Source: Victivallales bacterium
GTDB taxonomy: Bacteria; Verrucomicrobiota; Lentisphaeria; Victivallales; UBA1829
Assembly (NCBI GenBank): GCA_016285345.1
Contig: JAEEQN010000015.1
Coordinates: forward strand, 1 to 61,272
DNA: 61,272 bases
Direction of reading: 5' to 3'
Positions within the stretch are counted from its first letter, which is position 1, and each line of letters begins with the position of its first letter. Made by a program: the position numbers and the translations under genes. This document shows positions 16,709 to 25,095 of the stretch, piece after piece. Under the pieces are notes generated by a model, which worked only from the letters and a program-made list of their open reading frames with translations, was not told the origin of the DNA and did no database searches.

Positions 16709-18178
16709 TCAGTCTTCGTATGCGTAGATGTCGACGTAGGCGACGGCGTCGTCGTACAGCTTCAGGACCTCCTCGGACGGGGTTCCGGCGAGCTTGGCGG
16801 CGACGAACGCGGCGACTGCACCGGCGGCGAATCCGGGCAGGATCTCGTAGATGCCGGTCTGCTTCAGGAAGACCAGCCAGCAGATGTCGACGGCCGCGCC
16901 GACCACGATGCCCGTCACCGCGCCTGCGAAGTTGAACTTGCGCCAGAAGAGCGACAGGAGGATCGCCGGACCGAACGCCGCGCCGAAGAGTCCCCAGGCG
17001 TTTTCCACCAGGCCCATGATGGAGCCGGAGTTCGGATTGGCCGCGATCACGAGCGCGACGATGGCCACCGCGAGCACGACGAACCGCCCGACCCACATCA
17101 GTTCGCGGTCGGACGCCTTGTTCTTGCGGACGACCGGCTTGTAGACGTCGCTGGCGAGCGAGGAGGAAGCGGAGAGCAGCTGGCTGTCGGCGGTGCTCAT
17201 GGATGCCGCGAGCACGGCGGAAAGCAGGACGCCGGAGATCAAGGCGGGGAAGAGAGTGCGGACCATCTCGATGAAGACCAGCTCGTTTTTCTCCATGTCG
17301 GCATCCATGCCGAAGTTCAGGCGCCCGACGATGCCGATCAACGCCGCGAAGATCAGGATCAGGACCGTCCACGCGATGCCGATCCACGCGGATATCTTCA
17401 GCGTCTTCTGCGACTTGATCGACATGAACCGGATGATGATGTGCGGCATCCCGAAGTAGCCGAGCCCCCACGCCAGCCCGGACACGATGTCGTGCCAGTC
17501 CGCGGCGGGATTCCAGTAGGGGTCGGACGATTCGATCGCCTCGCCGAGGAAGTCCATCATGAGGAAAGCGAACACCGGCGCGAGGAGCATCGCGCCGAGA
17601 ATGAGCAAGCCCTGGAAGAAGTCGGTCCAGCACACGGCGGAGAACCCCCCCATGAACGTGTACCCCACGATGATGAACACGGCGAGGTACATCGCCACCA
17701 TCGGGTCCATGCCGATGACCTTGTGGAACAGCGTGCCGCACGCCTTGATGCTGGACGCCGCGTAGACCGTGTACGCCAGCAGGAACACCACGGCGCAGAT
17801 CACCTGCAGCGCCTTCGATTTCGCCAGGAACCGGTTCGAGAGGTATTGCGGGATCGTGATCGCGTCGCCGGACACGATGGAGAACCGGCGCAGACGCGGC
17901 GCTTCGATCAGCCAGCTCGCCGTGTAGCCCGCCACAAGCCCGACCGGAATCCAGATCTTGCCGAGCCCGAACGCATAGACCGAAGTCGGAAGCCCCATCA
18001 GCACCCACGCGCTCATGTCCGACGCGCCCGCGGACAGCGCCCCGACCCACGCGCCCATCTTGCGGTCACCGAGGAAGAACGTCTTTTCGCCGCCTTTGCG
18101 GTCCTTGATAAAAAAGTAAACTCCGATTCCGAGCATGCAGAGGAGATAAAGAATAAATACGATGACTTCAGGGGTCAT
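16709..18178 (-). CDS. putP: Sodium/proline symporter
   Basis: This 489-aa integral membrane protein of the sodium:solute symporter family has about 13 hydrophobic helices. SAGASDMSAWVLMGLPTSVYA (from about 49) is the Na+/substrate site block typical of PutP. GLGKIWIPVGLVAGYTASW, the conserved RLRRFS segment and GYTFMGGFSAVCWTDFFQG also match. It imports L-proline with Na+. Length matches PutP (about 500). It is convergent with the esterase gene, and its promoter is at 18267-18295. Other SSS substrates cannot be excluded but the motifs favour proline. Confidence 0.9.
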   Translation of the reverse strand: MTPEVIVFILYLLCMLGIGVYFFIKDRKGGEKTFFLGDRKMGAWVGALSAGASDMSAWVLMGLPTSVYAFGLGKIWIPVGLVAGYTASWLIEAPRLRRFSIVSGDAITIPQYLSNRFLAKSKALQVICAVVFLLAYTVYAASSIKACGTLFHKVIGMDPMVAMYLAVFIIVGYTFMGGFSAVCWTDFFQGLLILGAMLLAPVFAFLMMDFLGEAIESSDPYWNPAADWHDIVSGLAWGLGYFGMPHIIIRFMSIKSQKTLKISAWIGIAWTVLILIFAALIGIVGRLNFGMDADMEKNELVFIEMVRTLFPALISGVLLSAVLAASMSTADSQLLSASSSLASDVYKPVVRKNKASDRELMWVGRFVVLAVAIVALVIAANPNSGSIMGLVENAWGLFGAAFGPAILLSLFWRKFNFAGAVTGIVVGAAVDICWLVFLKQTGIYEILPGFAAGAVAAFVAAKLAGTPSEEVLKLYDDAVAYVDIYAYED

Positions 18179-18266
18179 AGGGCTGTATTATCCGGTCAAT
18201 GTGGGGTGATATGACGTTTGGGGCGAGGCGGCAGAAAGAAAAAAGCATTTCGCCGGATTGAATAGT

Positions 18267-18295
18267 AATGTAATCCGGAAACGGCGGGGATTCAA
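18267..18295 (-). promoter_or_regulatory. Promoter of putP
   Basis: Minus-strand TTGAAT (18290-18295), 17-bp spacer, TACATT (18267-18272). Confidence 0.5.
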
Positions 18296-18360
18296 GCCGG
18301 AAAAGTCATTTTGTCGGATATTTTTCCGGCTTTCCGTTCGGACTATCCGGAGGAGGGGAT

Positions 18361-19578
18361 TCAGGCGAGGGCGTCCAGCAGCTTCGAGACTTTTTCCACG
18401 CCGGGGAAATCCCGGAACAGGAATCCGTGCGTCTGGAAATAACGGCTTTCCTCAAGGCGTTCCTTCAGTACGCCGTCCTTTTTCAGCAGGGCGCGGTCCA
18501 CGCCGAGCAGAAGGTTGCGTTCGGGGTGCGCCTCGCACCAGGCGAGACGCTGTTCGAGCTGGGCCGCGTGCCAGAGGTGGAACAGCTCCATGGGGTATTC
18601 GCGGCCGGAGCCGTCGCGGAACACGAAATCGGGGAAGAGCAGCGCCTGTCCGCCGAGCGGGATCCAGCCGGGCATGTCGTCGAGCGTCCATCCGGTCTGC
18701 GAGGTGCGGAAATAGTCGGAGAACATGCGGATCTCCTCCGGCTGGTAGGCGACGAAGTTGGCGTAATGGCTCACGAGGCCGCTGGATTCGTCGAGCTTGA
18801 GCTTGCGGTAGTGTTCCTTCCACATGACCTCGGCGGCGATGCTCCATTGGGGGAGCTGGCAGACGGCGGGGAAGAACGACGCGATCTGGAGGCCGTATTT
18901 CGCGCTGTGCTCCAGTACGCTCGCAGGGCCGTCGAACGTGAGGCGGATCGCGTCCTTGCCGGTCATTTCGGCGGTGAAGAGCAGCCGGAAGAACTTCATG
19001 TAGCGGAAGAGGCGGCGCAGGAAGGCAGGTTCCGATTTCGCCGGGATCGTCACGGTCAACTTCGAGGCGAAGAGCAGGAGCGACTGCACGAGGGAGACGT
19101 TGTAGCGTTCCGGCACCTCGCGCACCAGCATCTTCTTCATCGGCAGGAGGCGTTCGCACTCCGGCAGGTCGCAGTAGATCCCCTGCGCGAACGTTTCGGC
19201 GGCGGACGGGACCGAGGCGAACACGGCGGTACGGACGTCGTCGAGCGATTCGGGCGCGCGACCTGAACGCAGCAGGGCGGCGGTTCCGCGGAAGAGTTCG
19301 ACGCGGGCGGCGGGGTAATCGCAGTCGGCGGGCAGGGAGAATTCGGCGCGATCGCGGACGGTCTTGTGCAAGCCCTCGGCAAGCTTCTTGTCGCGGAACG
19401 CGGCGGCGAGCGCGGCGGCGGATTCGTCGAGCAGGGCGGCGGTCGTTCCGACACCTTCGCCGTAGAGCAGGATCAGCGCCTCGGCGTAGCGCAGGATCTC
19501 CGGATCGTCCGTGCGGACGAACTGCGGTTTCACGGTGTCGCCGGAGAGGCGGGCGCGGATGAGGTCCTTCGTGAGCAT
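18361..19578 (-). CDS. Bax1-like DUF790 nuclease, helicase partner
   Basis: This 405-aa protein of the DUF790 family begins MLTKDLIRARLSGDTVKPQFV, the usual N-terminus. A helical middle region follows, with VREVPERYNVSLVQSLLLFASKLTV, then a C-terminal nuclease-like domain: FPDFVFRDGSG resembles a PD-(D/E)XK strand and is followed by MELFHLWH. In archaea, Bax1 binds XPB helicase and cuts DNA in an XPF/XPG-like manner during repair. Here it lies directly after an XPB-like helicase and overlaps it by one base (TGATG at 19576-19580), strong support for a functional pair. The catalytic assignment is inference. Confidence 0.8.
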   Translation of the reverse strand: MLTKDLIRARLSGDTVKPQFVRTDDPEILRYAEALILLYGEGVGTTAALLDESAAALAAAFRDKKLAEGLHKTVRDRAEFSLPADCDYPAARVELFRGTAALLRSGRAPESLDDVRTAVFASVPSAAETFAQGIYCDLPECERLLPMKKMLVREVPERYNVSLVQSLLLFASKLTVTIPAKSEPAFLRRLFRYMKFFRLLFTAEMTGKDAIRLTFDGPASVLEHSAKYGLQIASFFPAVCQLPQWSIAAEVMWKEHYRKLKLDESSGLVSHYANFVAYQPEEIRMFSDYFRTSQTGWTLDDMPGWIPLGGQALLFPDFVFRDGSGREYPMELFHLWHAAQLEQRLAWCEAHPERNLLLGVDRALLKKDGVLKERLEESRYFQTHGFLFRDFPGVEKVSKLLDALA

Positions 19579-20963
19579 CAGTAGCGCCTCCGGGAATACG
19601 CGCTGTTCTGGCGGCGGCGGTCGCTCACGTTCATCTCGCTGGTGCCGTCGCTCACGAGTTCGTAGAGCACGGCCTCCTTGCCCTCGGCGCGGCGCAGGAT
19701 GCGTCCGAGGCGCTGGACGTGTTCGCGCGTACAGCCGCTTCCGGAGACCACGATGCCGATGTTGGCCTCGGGGACGTCCACGCCCTCGTTCAGTACTTTG
19801 CTCGTGACGAGCACCGGGTATTCGCCCTGACGGAACCGCTCGAGGAAGTCCTTGCGTTCCGCCGCCTTTGTCTTGTGGGTCAGCACGGGCAGGCAGAGCG
19901 TTTCGCCGATTCGGTACGCGGTGTCGTTGTCCGCCGTGAACACGATGGTACGCGCGGACGGGTTTTCGCGGATGATGCGCCAGACTTCGCGGAGTTTCGC
20001 CGAGCCGCAGCGGGCGATGGCGCGCTGACGCAGATACGCCTGGTACGCCTCGCGTCCGCCGGGCCGCCGGGCGCACAGCGCGATGAAGTCGCTCCAGCCG
20101 GAATTGTCCTGGAACCGGATATTGTTGGCGCGCAGGAACGCGACGTACTTGGTGTGCGCGGCGTTGTATTCGGCGGTCTCCTCCGGGGTGAGGCCGAGGC
20201 GGAGCCGCACGGTGCGGTAGGGCGACAGCACGCCGCCTTCGAGCTCGTTGATCTCGGTCCGGTACACCGGCTGGCCGATCAGGTCGCACATGACGTGGAA
20301 CGTATCCCCGGTGTCCGGCGTGGCGGACAGCCCCAGGCGGTACGGCGCGAGGCAGAGCGAGGCGGAAAGGCGGTTCACCTCGCCGGGCAGATGGTGGCAT
20401 TCGTCGTAGATCGCCAGCCCGAACTTGTTCCCGATCTGGGGCATGCGGAGTACGGCGGAATCGTAGGTGCTGACCGTGATCTGCCGGATGTCGCTGCTGC
20501 CGCCGCCGAGCATGCCGACCGGCACCTCGAAGGCGCGTTCGAGCTGGGACGCCCACTGGTGCAGCAGGTCGATCGTCGGGACAACGACCAGCGTGGACCG
20601 GCGGACGGCGGCGATCGCCAGAAACGCGAGGAAGGTCTTGCCCGAACCCGTCGGCATGGCCACGATGCCGCGGCATTTGGCGGCAAGCCACGCGGACAGT
20701 GCGGCGCTCTGATGGGGCATCGGCTTGAACTTCGTACGGAGCGGCGCGCCGAATACGGTGTAGTCGCGGGCGCGGTCGTCGGGCCGGATCCCGCCCGCGT
20801 ACAGCCGCCGCATGATCGCTTCGTAGCGGCAGGCTTCCGCGCGCCATGCGCCGATGCGCGGGTCGTCGGTCATGAGGTCGATGACGAGCGCCGCCGCTTC
20901 GGGGGAGCCCTCCAGTACGATGGTGCCCTCGTCAAACCGCAGGAGACAGCTGCTATCCTTCAT
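19578..20963 (-). CDS. XPB/Rad25-like DNA helicase
   Basis: This 461-aa superfamily 2 helicase has an N-terminal damage-recognition-like region (1-80) and then helicase motifs: Q-like FKPMPHQ, Walker A MPTGSGKT (103-110), DECHH (Walker B), GLSATP, and in the second lobe VLNEGVDVPEANIGIVVSGSG (shown split over motif V) with the arginine-finger segment QRLGRILRR. XPB-type helicases open DNA at lesions. The start is supported by GGAGG 8 nt upstream. Its stop overlaps the DUF790 start. The pair is common in archaea and patchy in bacteria; phage-defence use is an alternative. Confidence 0.85.
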   Translation of the reverse strand: MKDSSCLLRFDEGTIVLEGSPEAAALVIDLMTDDPRIGAWRAEACRYEAIMRRLYAGGIRPDDRARDYTVFGAPLRTKFKPMPHQSAALSAWLAAKCRGIVAMPTGSGKTFLAFLAIAAVRRSTLVVVPTIDLLHQWASQLERAFEVPVGMLGGGSSDIRQITVSTYDSAVLRMPQIGNKFGLAIYDECHHLPGEVNRLSASLCLAPYRLGLSATPDTGDTFHVMCDLIGQPVYRTEINELEGGVLSPYRTVRLRLGLTPEETAEYNAAHTKYVAFLRANNIRFQDNSGWSDFIALCARRPGGREAYQAYLRQRAIARCGSAKLREVWRIIRENPSARTIVFTADNDTAYRIGETLCLPVLTHKTKAAERKDFLERFRQGEYPVLVTSKVLNEGVDVPEANIGIVVSGSGCTREHVQRLGRILRRAEGKEAVLYELVSDGTSEMNVSDRRRQNSAYSRRRY

Positions 20964-21005
20964 GCCGTCGCCTCCGTTTGAGCTGAAACAAGGCGGATCG
21001 CAGGC

Positions 21006-21078
21006 AAAAAGAGAGGACCGCATACGGCGTTCCGCACGTCCGTCGCCGGATGTCTGAACACGGCCATGAAGCGGTCCT
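21006..21078 (-). terminator. Possible terminator after tyrS
   Basis: Minus-strand AGGACCGC (21071-21078) pairs with GCGGTCCT (21014-21021), followed by CTCTTTTT. The loop is large (about 49 nt), so efficiency is doubtful. Confidence 0.4.
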
Positions 21079-21109
21079 TTCTTCTGGGAAAGCGGATGAG
21101 ATTTGGGGA

Positions 21110-22396
21110 TTACCCGATGACCACCCGCTTGAGGTTTTTCTTGCCGGCCTTCAGGATCAGGGCGCCGTCGGTGAAGTCTGCGGCCGTGACCACGCGGTCG
21201 ATTCCGGCGATGCGTTCGTCGCCGCAGTAGGCTCCGCCGCCCTGGATCAGACGGCGCGCCTCGCTGTTCGTCTTGCAGAGGCCCGCCTGCACGAGGAGCG
21301 TGATGATGTTGATGCCCTCGGCGGGGAGTTCGAGATTGAACGTCGGGAGGTCGGCGGCGGCGACGCGGCGGACGGCGGCGAGGTCGATCTTCGCAATTTC
21401 GCTGGAGGTCGGGATCGCGCCCGCTTCGTCGGCGAATCCGAACTTGGTGCCGGCGGCGCAGAAGACCTTTTCGGCCTCGGCCTTGCCGTGCGCGAGCGCG
21501 GTTGCCTCGTAGGCGAGGATCTCCTTGGCGCGGTTGATGTTGCCGCCGGGGGCGCAGAGGCGTTTGATCTCGTCGACCGGGAGCGCGGTGAATCCGAGCA
21601 TGAGCTTTTCGACCTGCGAATCGTCGGTGTTGCGCCAGAACTGGTAGTAGTCGAACGTGCTGTAGCGCTCGGCGTCGAGCCAGACGGCATGGCCGTTGGA
21701 CTTGCCGAACTTGTTGCCGTCCTTGTCCATGAGGAGCGGCATGGTGAGGCCGTAGACGGCATTCTGTTCGAGGCGGCGGACAAGTTCGGTGCCGCAGGTG
21801 ATGTTGCCCCACTGGTCCTGTCCGCCGAGCTGGAGGCGGCAGCCGTGGGTGCGGTAGAGATGCAGGAAGTCGTAGCCCTGCAGGATCATGTAGTTGAACT
21901 CGAGGAACGAGACGCCGACCTCGGAATTGAGGCGCATCTGCACGGATTCGGCCTGGAGCATGCGGTTCACGCTGAACTTGGACCCGATGTCGCGCAGAAA
22001 GTCGAGGTACAGCATGCCCGCGAACCAGTCGGCGTTGTTCGTGAAGATCGCGTTGTCCACGGAGATGAACCGCTGGAGCTGGGACTTCAGGCACTCCACG
22101 TTGTGCGCCACTTCCTCCTTCGACAGGATCGGACGCGCCGTGGACTTGCCGGACGGGTCGCCGACCAGGGCGGTCGCGCCGCCGACGAGCACGATCGGAG
22201 TATGGCCGCATTTCTGCATGATGCGCATCGCCATGACGGGGAGCAGGTGCCCCACGTGGAGGCTGCTGCCGGTCGGGTCGAATCCGACGTAGAAACGGAC
22301 TTTTTCCTTGCCGAGAAGTTCGCGCACCTCGTCTTCGGCGGTGCACTGATAAATAAAGCCGCGTTCCCGCAGCACATCGAAAGCGTTCTGTTCCAT
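21110..22396 (-). CDS. tyrS: Tyrosyl-tRNA synthetase
   Basis: This 428-aa class I synthetase charges tRNA-Tyr. GFDPTGSSLHVGHLLPV (38-54) contains the HIGH-type motif HVGH, KFGKSNG is the KMSKS loop, and GGQDQWGN is the tyrosine-pocket block. The C-terminus (about 360-428) is an S4 RNA-binding domain with VQAGLCKTNSEARRLIQGG. Length matches bacterial TyrRS (about 420). AAGGA precedes the ATG, and a TTGCAG/TATATT promoter lies 35 nt upstream. Confidence 0.96.
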   Translation of the reverse strand: MEQNAFDVLRERGFIYQCTAEDEVRELLGKEKVRFYVGFDPTGSSLHVGHLLPVMAMRIMQKCGHTPIVLVGGATALVGDPSGKSTARPILSKEEVAHNVECLKSQLQRFISVDNAIFTNNADWFAGMLYLDFLRDIGSKFSVNRMLQAESVQMRLNSEVGVSFLEFNYMILQGYDFLHLYRTHGCRLQLGGQDQWGNITCGTELVRRLEQNAVYGLTMPLLMDKDGNKFGKSNGHAVWLDAERYSTFDYYQFWRNTDDSQVEKLMLGFTALPVDEIKRLCAPGGNINRAKEILAYEATALAHGKAEAEKVFCAAGTKFGFADEAGAIPTSSEIAKIDLAAVRRVAAADLPTFNLELPAEGINIITLLVQAGLCKTNSEARRLIQGGGAYCGDERIAGIDRVVTAADFTDGALILKAGKKNLKRVVIG

Positions 22397-22430
22397 AGTT
22401 GTTCCTTTCCAAAATGGATATATCTATCTA

Positions 22431-22458
22431 ATATAGCACGGATTCCGTCTTTCTGCAA
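22431..22458 (-). promoter_or_regulatory. Promoter of tyrS
   Basis: Minus-strand TTGCAG (22453-22458), 16-bp spacer ending TGC, TATATT (22431-22436). It sits directly behind the stop of the importer ATPase gene. Confidence 0.65.
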
Positions 22459-22482
22459 TCCGATTCCGGCGTTTTCCGGGCA

Positions 22483-23250
22483 TTATTCCGGCAGAATCAC
22501 CGGACGCCCTCCGCAATCGAAGCGGCGGAACGGGCAGCCGTAGACGGGCAGGAGGGTTTCGGGGGTGAGGATGTCAGAGGGGTTGCCTTCCGCCGTGATG
22601 CGGCCCTCATGCAGAAGCATCGCGTATCCGGCGCAGTCCAGCGCAAGCTGGAGGTCGTGCGTGACGACCAGAATGCCGACCTCGGGCGCGAGGCGGCGGA
22701 GCAGCGCCACGATCTTCCGCGTGACGGCGGGATCGGCGGCGGACGTCGGTTCGTCGAGCAGAAGCAGGCCCGGCGACCGCACCAGCGCCGCCGCAGTAAA
22801 AACGCGCTGGCGTTCCCCGCCCGACAACGTGCCGCACAAGCGCCCGCTCAGTTCGGTCAGATCCAGCAGTTCGAGCGTATGATCGAGGCGGTCGGACTGT
22901 TCCGGCGAGAGCGCGCCGGAGAGACGCGACACGCCGGTCAGGCCCATCGCGACGGTCTCCCGGACGGTGTAGTCGGTGAGCGGCACGGCGACGTGCTGCT
23001 GGACGACCGCCAGACGGCGGACGCGTTCCGCAGGGGACCATTCGGAAACGGGACGTCCGTCGAGCGTGACGGAGCCGGAATCGGGATTCAGATAGCCGGA
23101 GAGCAGGCGCACGAGCGTCGACTTGCCGGAGCCGTTGCGTCCGAGCAGAGCGGTGATCCTGCCCGGCGCGATTTCGAGGGAAACGCCGTTCAGGAGCGGT
23201 TTGCGCGCCCCGGGATGCGTGTAAACGAGTTGTTCCGCGGTCAATTTCAT
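22483..23250 (-). CDS. btuD: ABC ATPase of a cobalamin/siderophore-type importer
   Basis: This 255-aa ABC ATPase has Walker A GRNGSGKST (about 36-44), the Q-loop VVQQHVAV, signature TLSGGERQRV, Walker B LLLLDEPTSA and switch His VVTHDL. The start (MKLTAEQLVYTHPG) overlaps the permease stop (ATGA at 23247-23250). It belongs to the FecE/BtuD/FhuC group. Being downstream of a homocysteine methyltransferase/MTHFR gene and near the B12-dependent metH argues for cobalamin; a siderophore or haem cannot be excluded from sequence. Confidence 0.85.
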   Translation of the reverse strand: MKLTAEQLVYTHPGARKPLLNGVSLEIAPGRITALLGRNGSGKSTLVRLLSGYLNPDSGSVTLDGRPVSEWSPAERVRRLAVVQQHVAVPLTDYTVRETVAMGLTGVSRLSGALSPEQSDRLDHTLELLDLTELSGRLCGTLSGGERQRVFTAAALVRSPGLLLLDEPTSAADPAVTRKIVALLRRLAPEVGILVVTHDLQLALDCAGYAMLLHEGRITAEGNPSDILTPETLLPVYGCPFRRFDCGGRPVILPE

Positions 23251-24209
23251 GATCCGGCGCGGCTCCTGTTCAAAAGCCAGAGGAAGACCGGACAGCCGAC
23301 CGCCGCCGTGACCATGCCGACCGGGAGTTCGCGGACCGGCGAAACCACGCGTCCGAGGATGTCCGCGAGCATCAGGAACACCGCTCCTGCGAGCGCGGCG
23401 GGGATCAGGATCTTCCGGTGGGAACCGCCGTGCAGACGGCGCACGATGTGCGGCACCACGAGCCCGCAGAAGCCGATGATCCCGGCCATGGACACCGTGA
23501 CCGCCGCCAGAAGCGAGGCGAGCGCGAGCAGGACGACCGTCATCAGTCGGGCGTTCACGCCGTGGTTCCAGGCGTATTCCGGGCCGAACGTGAGCAGGTC
23601 GACGTCGCCCGCGCGGAACAGCAGAAAGACCGTGGCGGCGGCGAGCAGGACGGCGGCGGGCGCGAGCTGACGCGCGGGATCGACGTTCTGGACGCTGCCG
23701 AGCATCCACCACACCACGCCCGCCATGTCGCGCGAATGCGAAAACGTGATGAGGACCATGAGCAGGCTTGAGGCGAGCGTGCCGATCATCACGCCGCCGA
23801 GCAGAAGTTCCTCCGCCGTGCGCCTGCGGACCGCCGCGAAGACCAGCACATTCGCCGTCACAGCGCCCAGCAGGGCGAAGAGCGGCACGGACATGAATCC
23901 CCACGCACTGAATCCGAGCAGGATCGCGCCCGCCGCGCCGAGCCCAGCGCCCCCGGACACGCCAAGCAGATAGGGTTCCGCCAGCGAATTGCGGAGCACC
24001 GCCTGGAAGATCAGCCCGGAGACCGCCAGCGAAGCGCCGACGACCGCAGCCGCGGCGGTGCGGACGATGCGGAGTTCCACGATGGGATTCAGCGCGCCGT
24101 CCTGTACGAATTCGGACAACGGGATGCGGGCGGCGCCGAACAGCACGCCGCACACGGCGGCGGCCAATGCGGCGGCGAGATAGATCAGGATGATGCGCGC
24201 TGTCTTCAT
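23247..24209 (-). CDS. btuC: FecCD/BtuC-family permease
   Basis: This 320-aa protein has nine or ten hydrophobic helices. The family blocks are RIVRTAAAAVVGASLAVSG, QAVLRNSLAEPYLLGVSGGA (about 69-88), LLLGGVMIG and GFCGLVVPHIVRRLHGGSH, the coupling segment that contacts the ATPase. It is the transmembrane channel of the importer. It overlaps both neighbours by ATGA (23247-23250 and 24206-24209), so all three are translated together. The name btuC reflects context, not a decisive motif. Confidence 0.87.
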   Translation of the reverse strand: MKTARIILIYLAAALAAAVCGVLFGAARIPLSEFVQDGALNPIVELRIVRTAAAAVVGASLAVSGLIFQAVLRNSLAEPYLLGVSGGAGLGAAGAILLGFSAWGFMSVPLFALLGAVTANVLVFAAVRRRTAEELLLGGVMIGTLASSLLMVLITFSHSRDMAGVVWWMLGSVQNVDPARQLAPAAVLLAAATVFLLFRAGDVDLLTFGPEYAWNHGVNARLMTVVLLALASLLAAVTVSMAGIIGFCGLVVPHIVRRLHGGSHRKILIPAALAGAVFLMLADILGRVVSPVRELPVGMVTAAVGCPVFLWLLNRSRAGS

Positions 24210-25066
24210 GGCTGCGCATCCTCAGAAGATTCTTTGCCCGCGAACATCGTTTCAAGGTCGGATTTCAGGTCCGCGATGCCGTCGAAGATGCGCGGCCCGG
24301 GGCGAAGCAGCGCGGAATCGTCGCGCGGGACCAGGACGCGCCCCTCGCGGATCGCGCGGATGCCGCTCCAGGACGGATTCGATTTCCAGTCCTTGCCGTG
24401 CGCGAACCAGACGATCACGTCCGGGTCCTCCTTCAGCACGAATTCGAGCGAGATGGACGGGTAGCCCTTCTCCGTTTTCACGATGTTTTCCAGCCCGGCG
24501 AGACGCCCGACGGCGTCCGGAAGGGAATCCGCGCCCGCGGTGAGGAGCGGACTGTCCCAGATCACATAGAGCGCGCGGAGCGGCTTCTTTTGAGATGTTT
24601 TGAGTTCGGATTCGAATCCCGCGATATGGTCATTGGTGCGTTTCAACTCGGTTTCCGCCTCGTTCGGGCAGTCCAGAAGCTTTCCCATGAGGGAAACCCA
24701 TTCGCGGTAGTCGTTGAACCCGTCGCACGGATGAAGTTCGACGGCGATCCCGGCCTGACGCAACGCGTCCGCGTCCTTCGGGTTCACGAACTCGTTGGAG
24801 ACGACCAGCGCGGGCTTCATGGCGAGGATGCGTTCGAGTTCGGGTTCGGCGAAATTCCCCGCCGTTGGAAGCGACTTCACGCTTTCCGGCCAGTCGCACG
24901 CCGTGCTCCGAGCGATCAGGCGGTCTTCCTGTCCCAAATGACAAATCAGCTCGGTCAGCGCGGGCGACAGCGAGACCACGCCGTCCGGCGCGGATTTGGA
25001 TTCGTCCGAACACGCGGCGAGGCAGAGCACAGCCAGAAACAAGACCAAGTTGAACAGACGGCGCAT
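24206..25066 (-). CDS. btuF: Lipoprotein substrate-binding protein of the importer (BtuF-like)
   Basis: This 286-aa protein has a lipobox (LAAC, Cys19) after a hydrophobic signal. Its two lobes are typical of cluster A-III binding proteins: VVSLSPALTELICHLGQ, LIARSTACDWPESVKSLPTAG, a long bridging helix and DPDVIVWFAHG. The DWPE/P pattern is common in BtuF-like proteins, which bind vitamin B12. It lies in the order MTHFR-btuF-btuC-btuD with only 29 nt after the MTHFR gene. No cobalamin riboswitch is seen in front of it. Confidence 0.83.
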   Translation of the reverse strand: MRRLFNLVLFLAVLCLAACSDESKSAPDGVVSLSPALTELICHLGQEDRLIARSTACDWPESVKSLPTAGNFAEPELERILAMKPALVVSNEFVNPKDADALRQAGIAVELHPCDGFNDYREWVSLMGKLLDCPNEAETELKRTNDHIAGFESELKTSQKKPLRALYVIWDSPLLTAGADSLPDAVGRLAGLENIVKTEKGYPSISLEFVLKEDPDVIVWFAHGKDWKSNPSWSGIRAIREGRVLVPRDDSALLRPGPRIFDGIADLKSDLETMFAGKESSEDAQP

Positions 25067-25095
25067 GGCTGACCCTCCTCGCGTTTCGAATCGGA

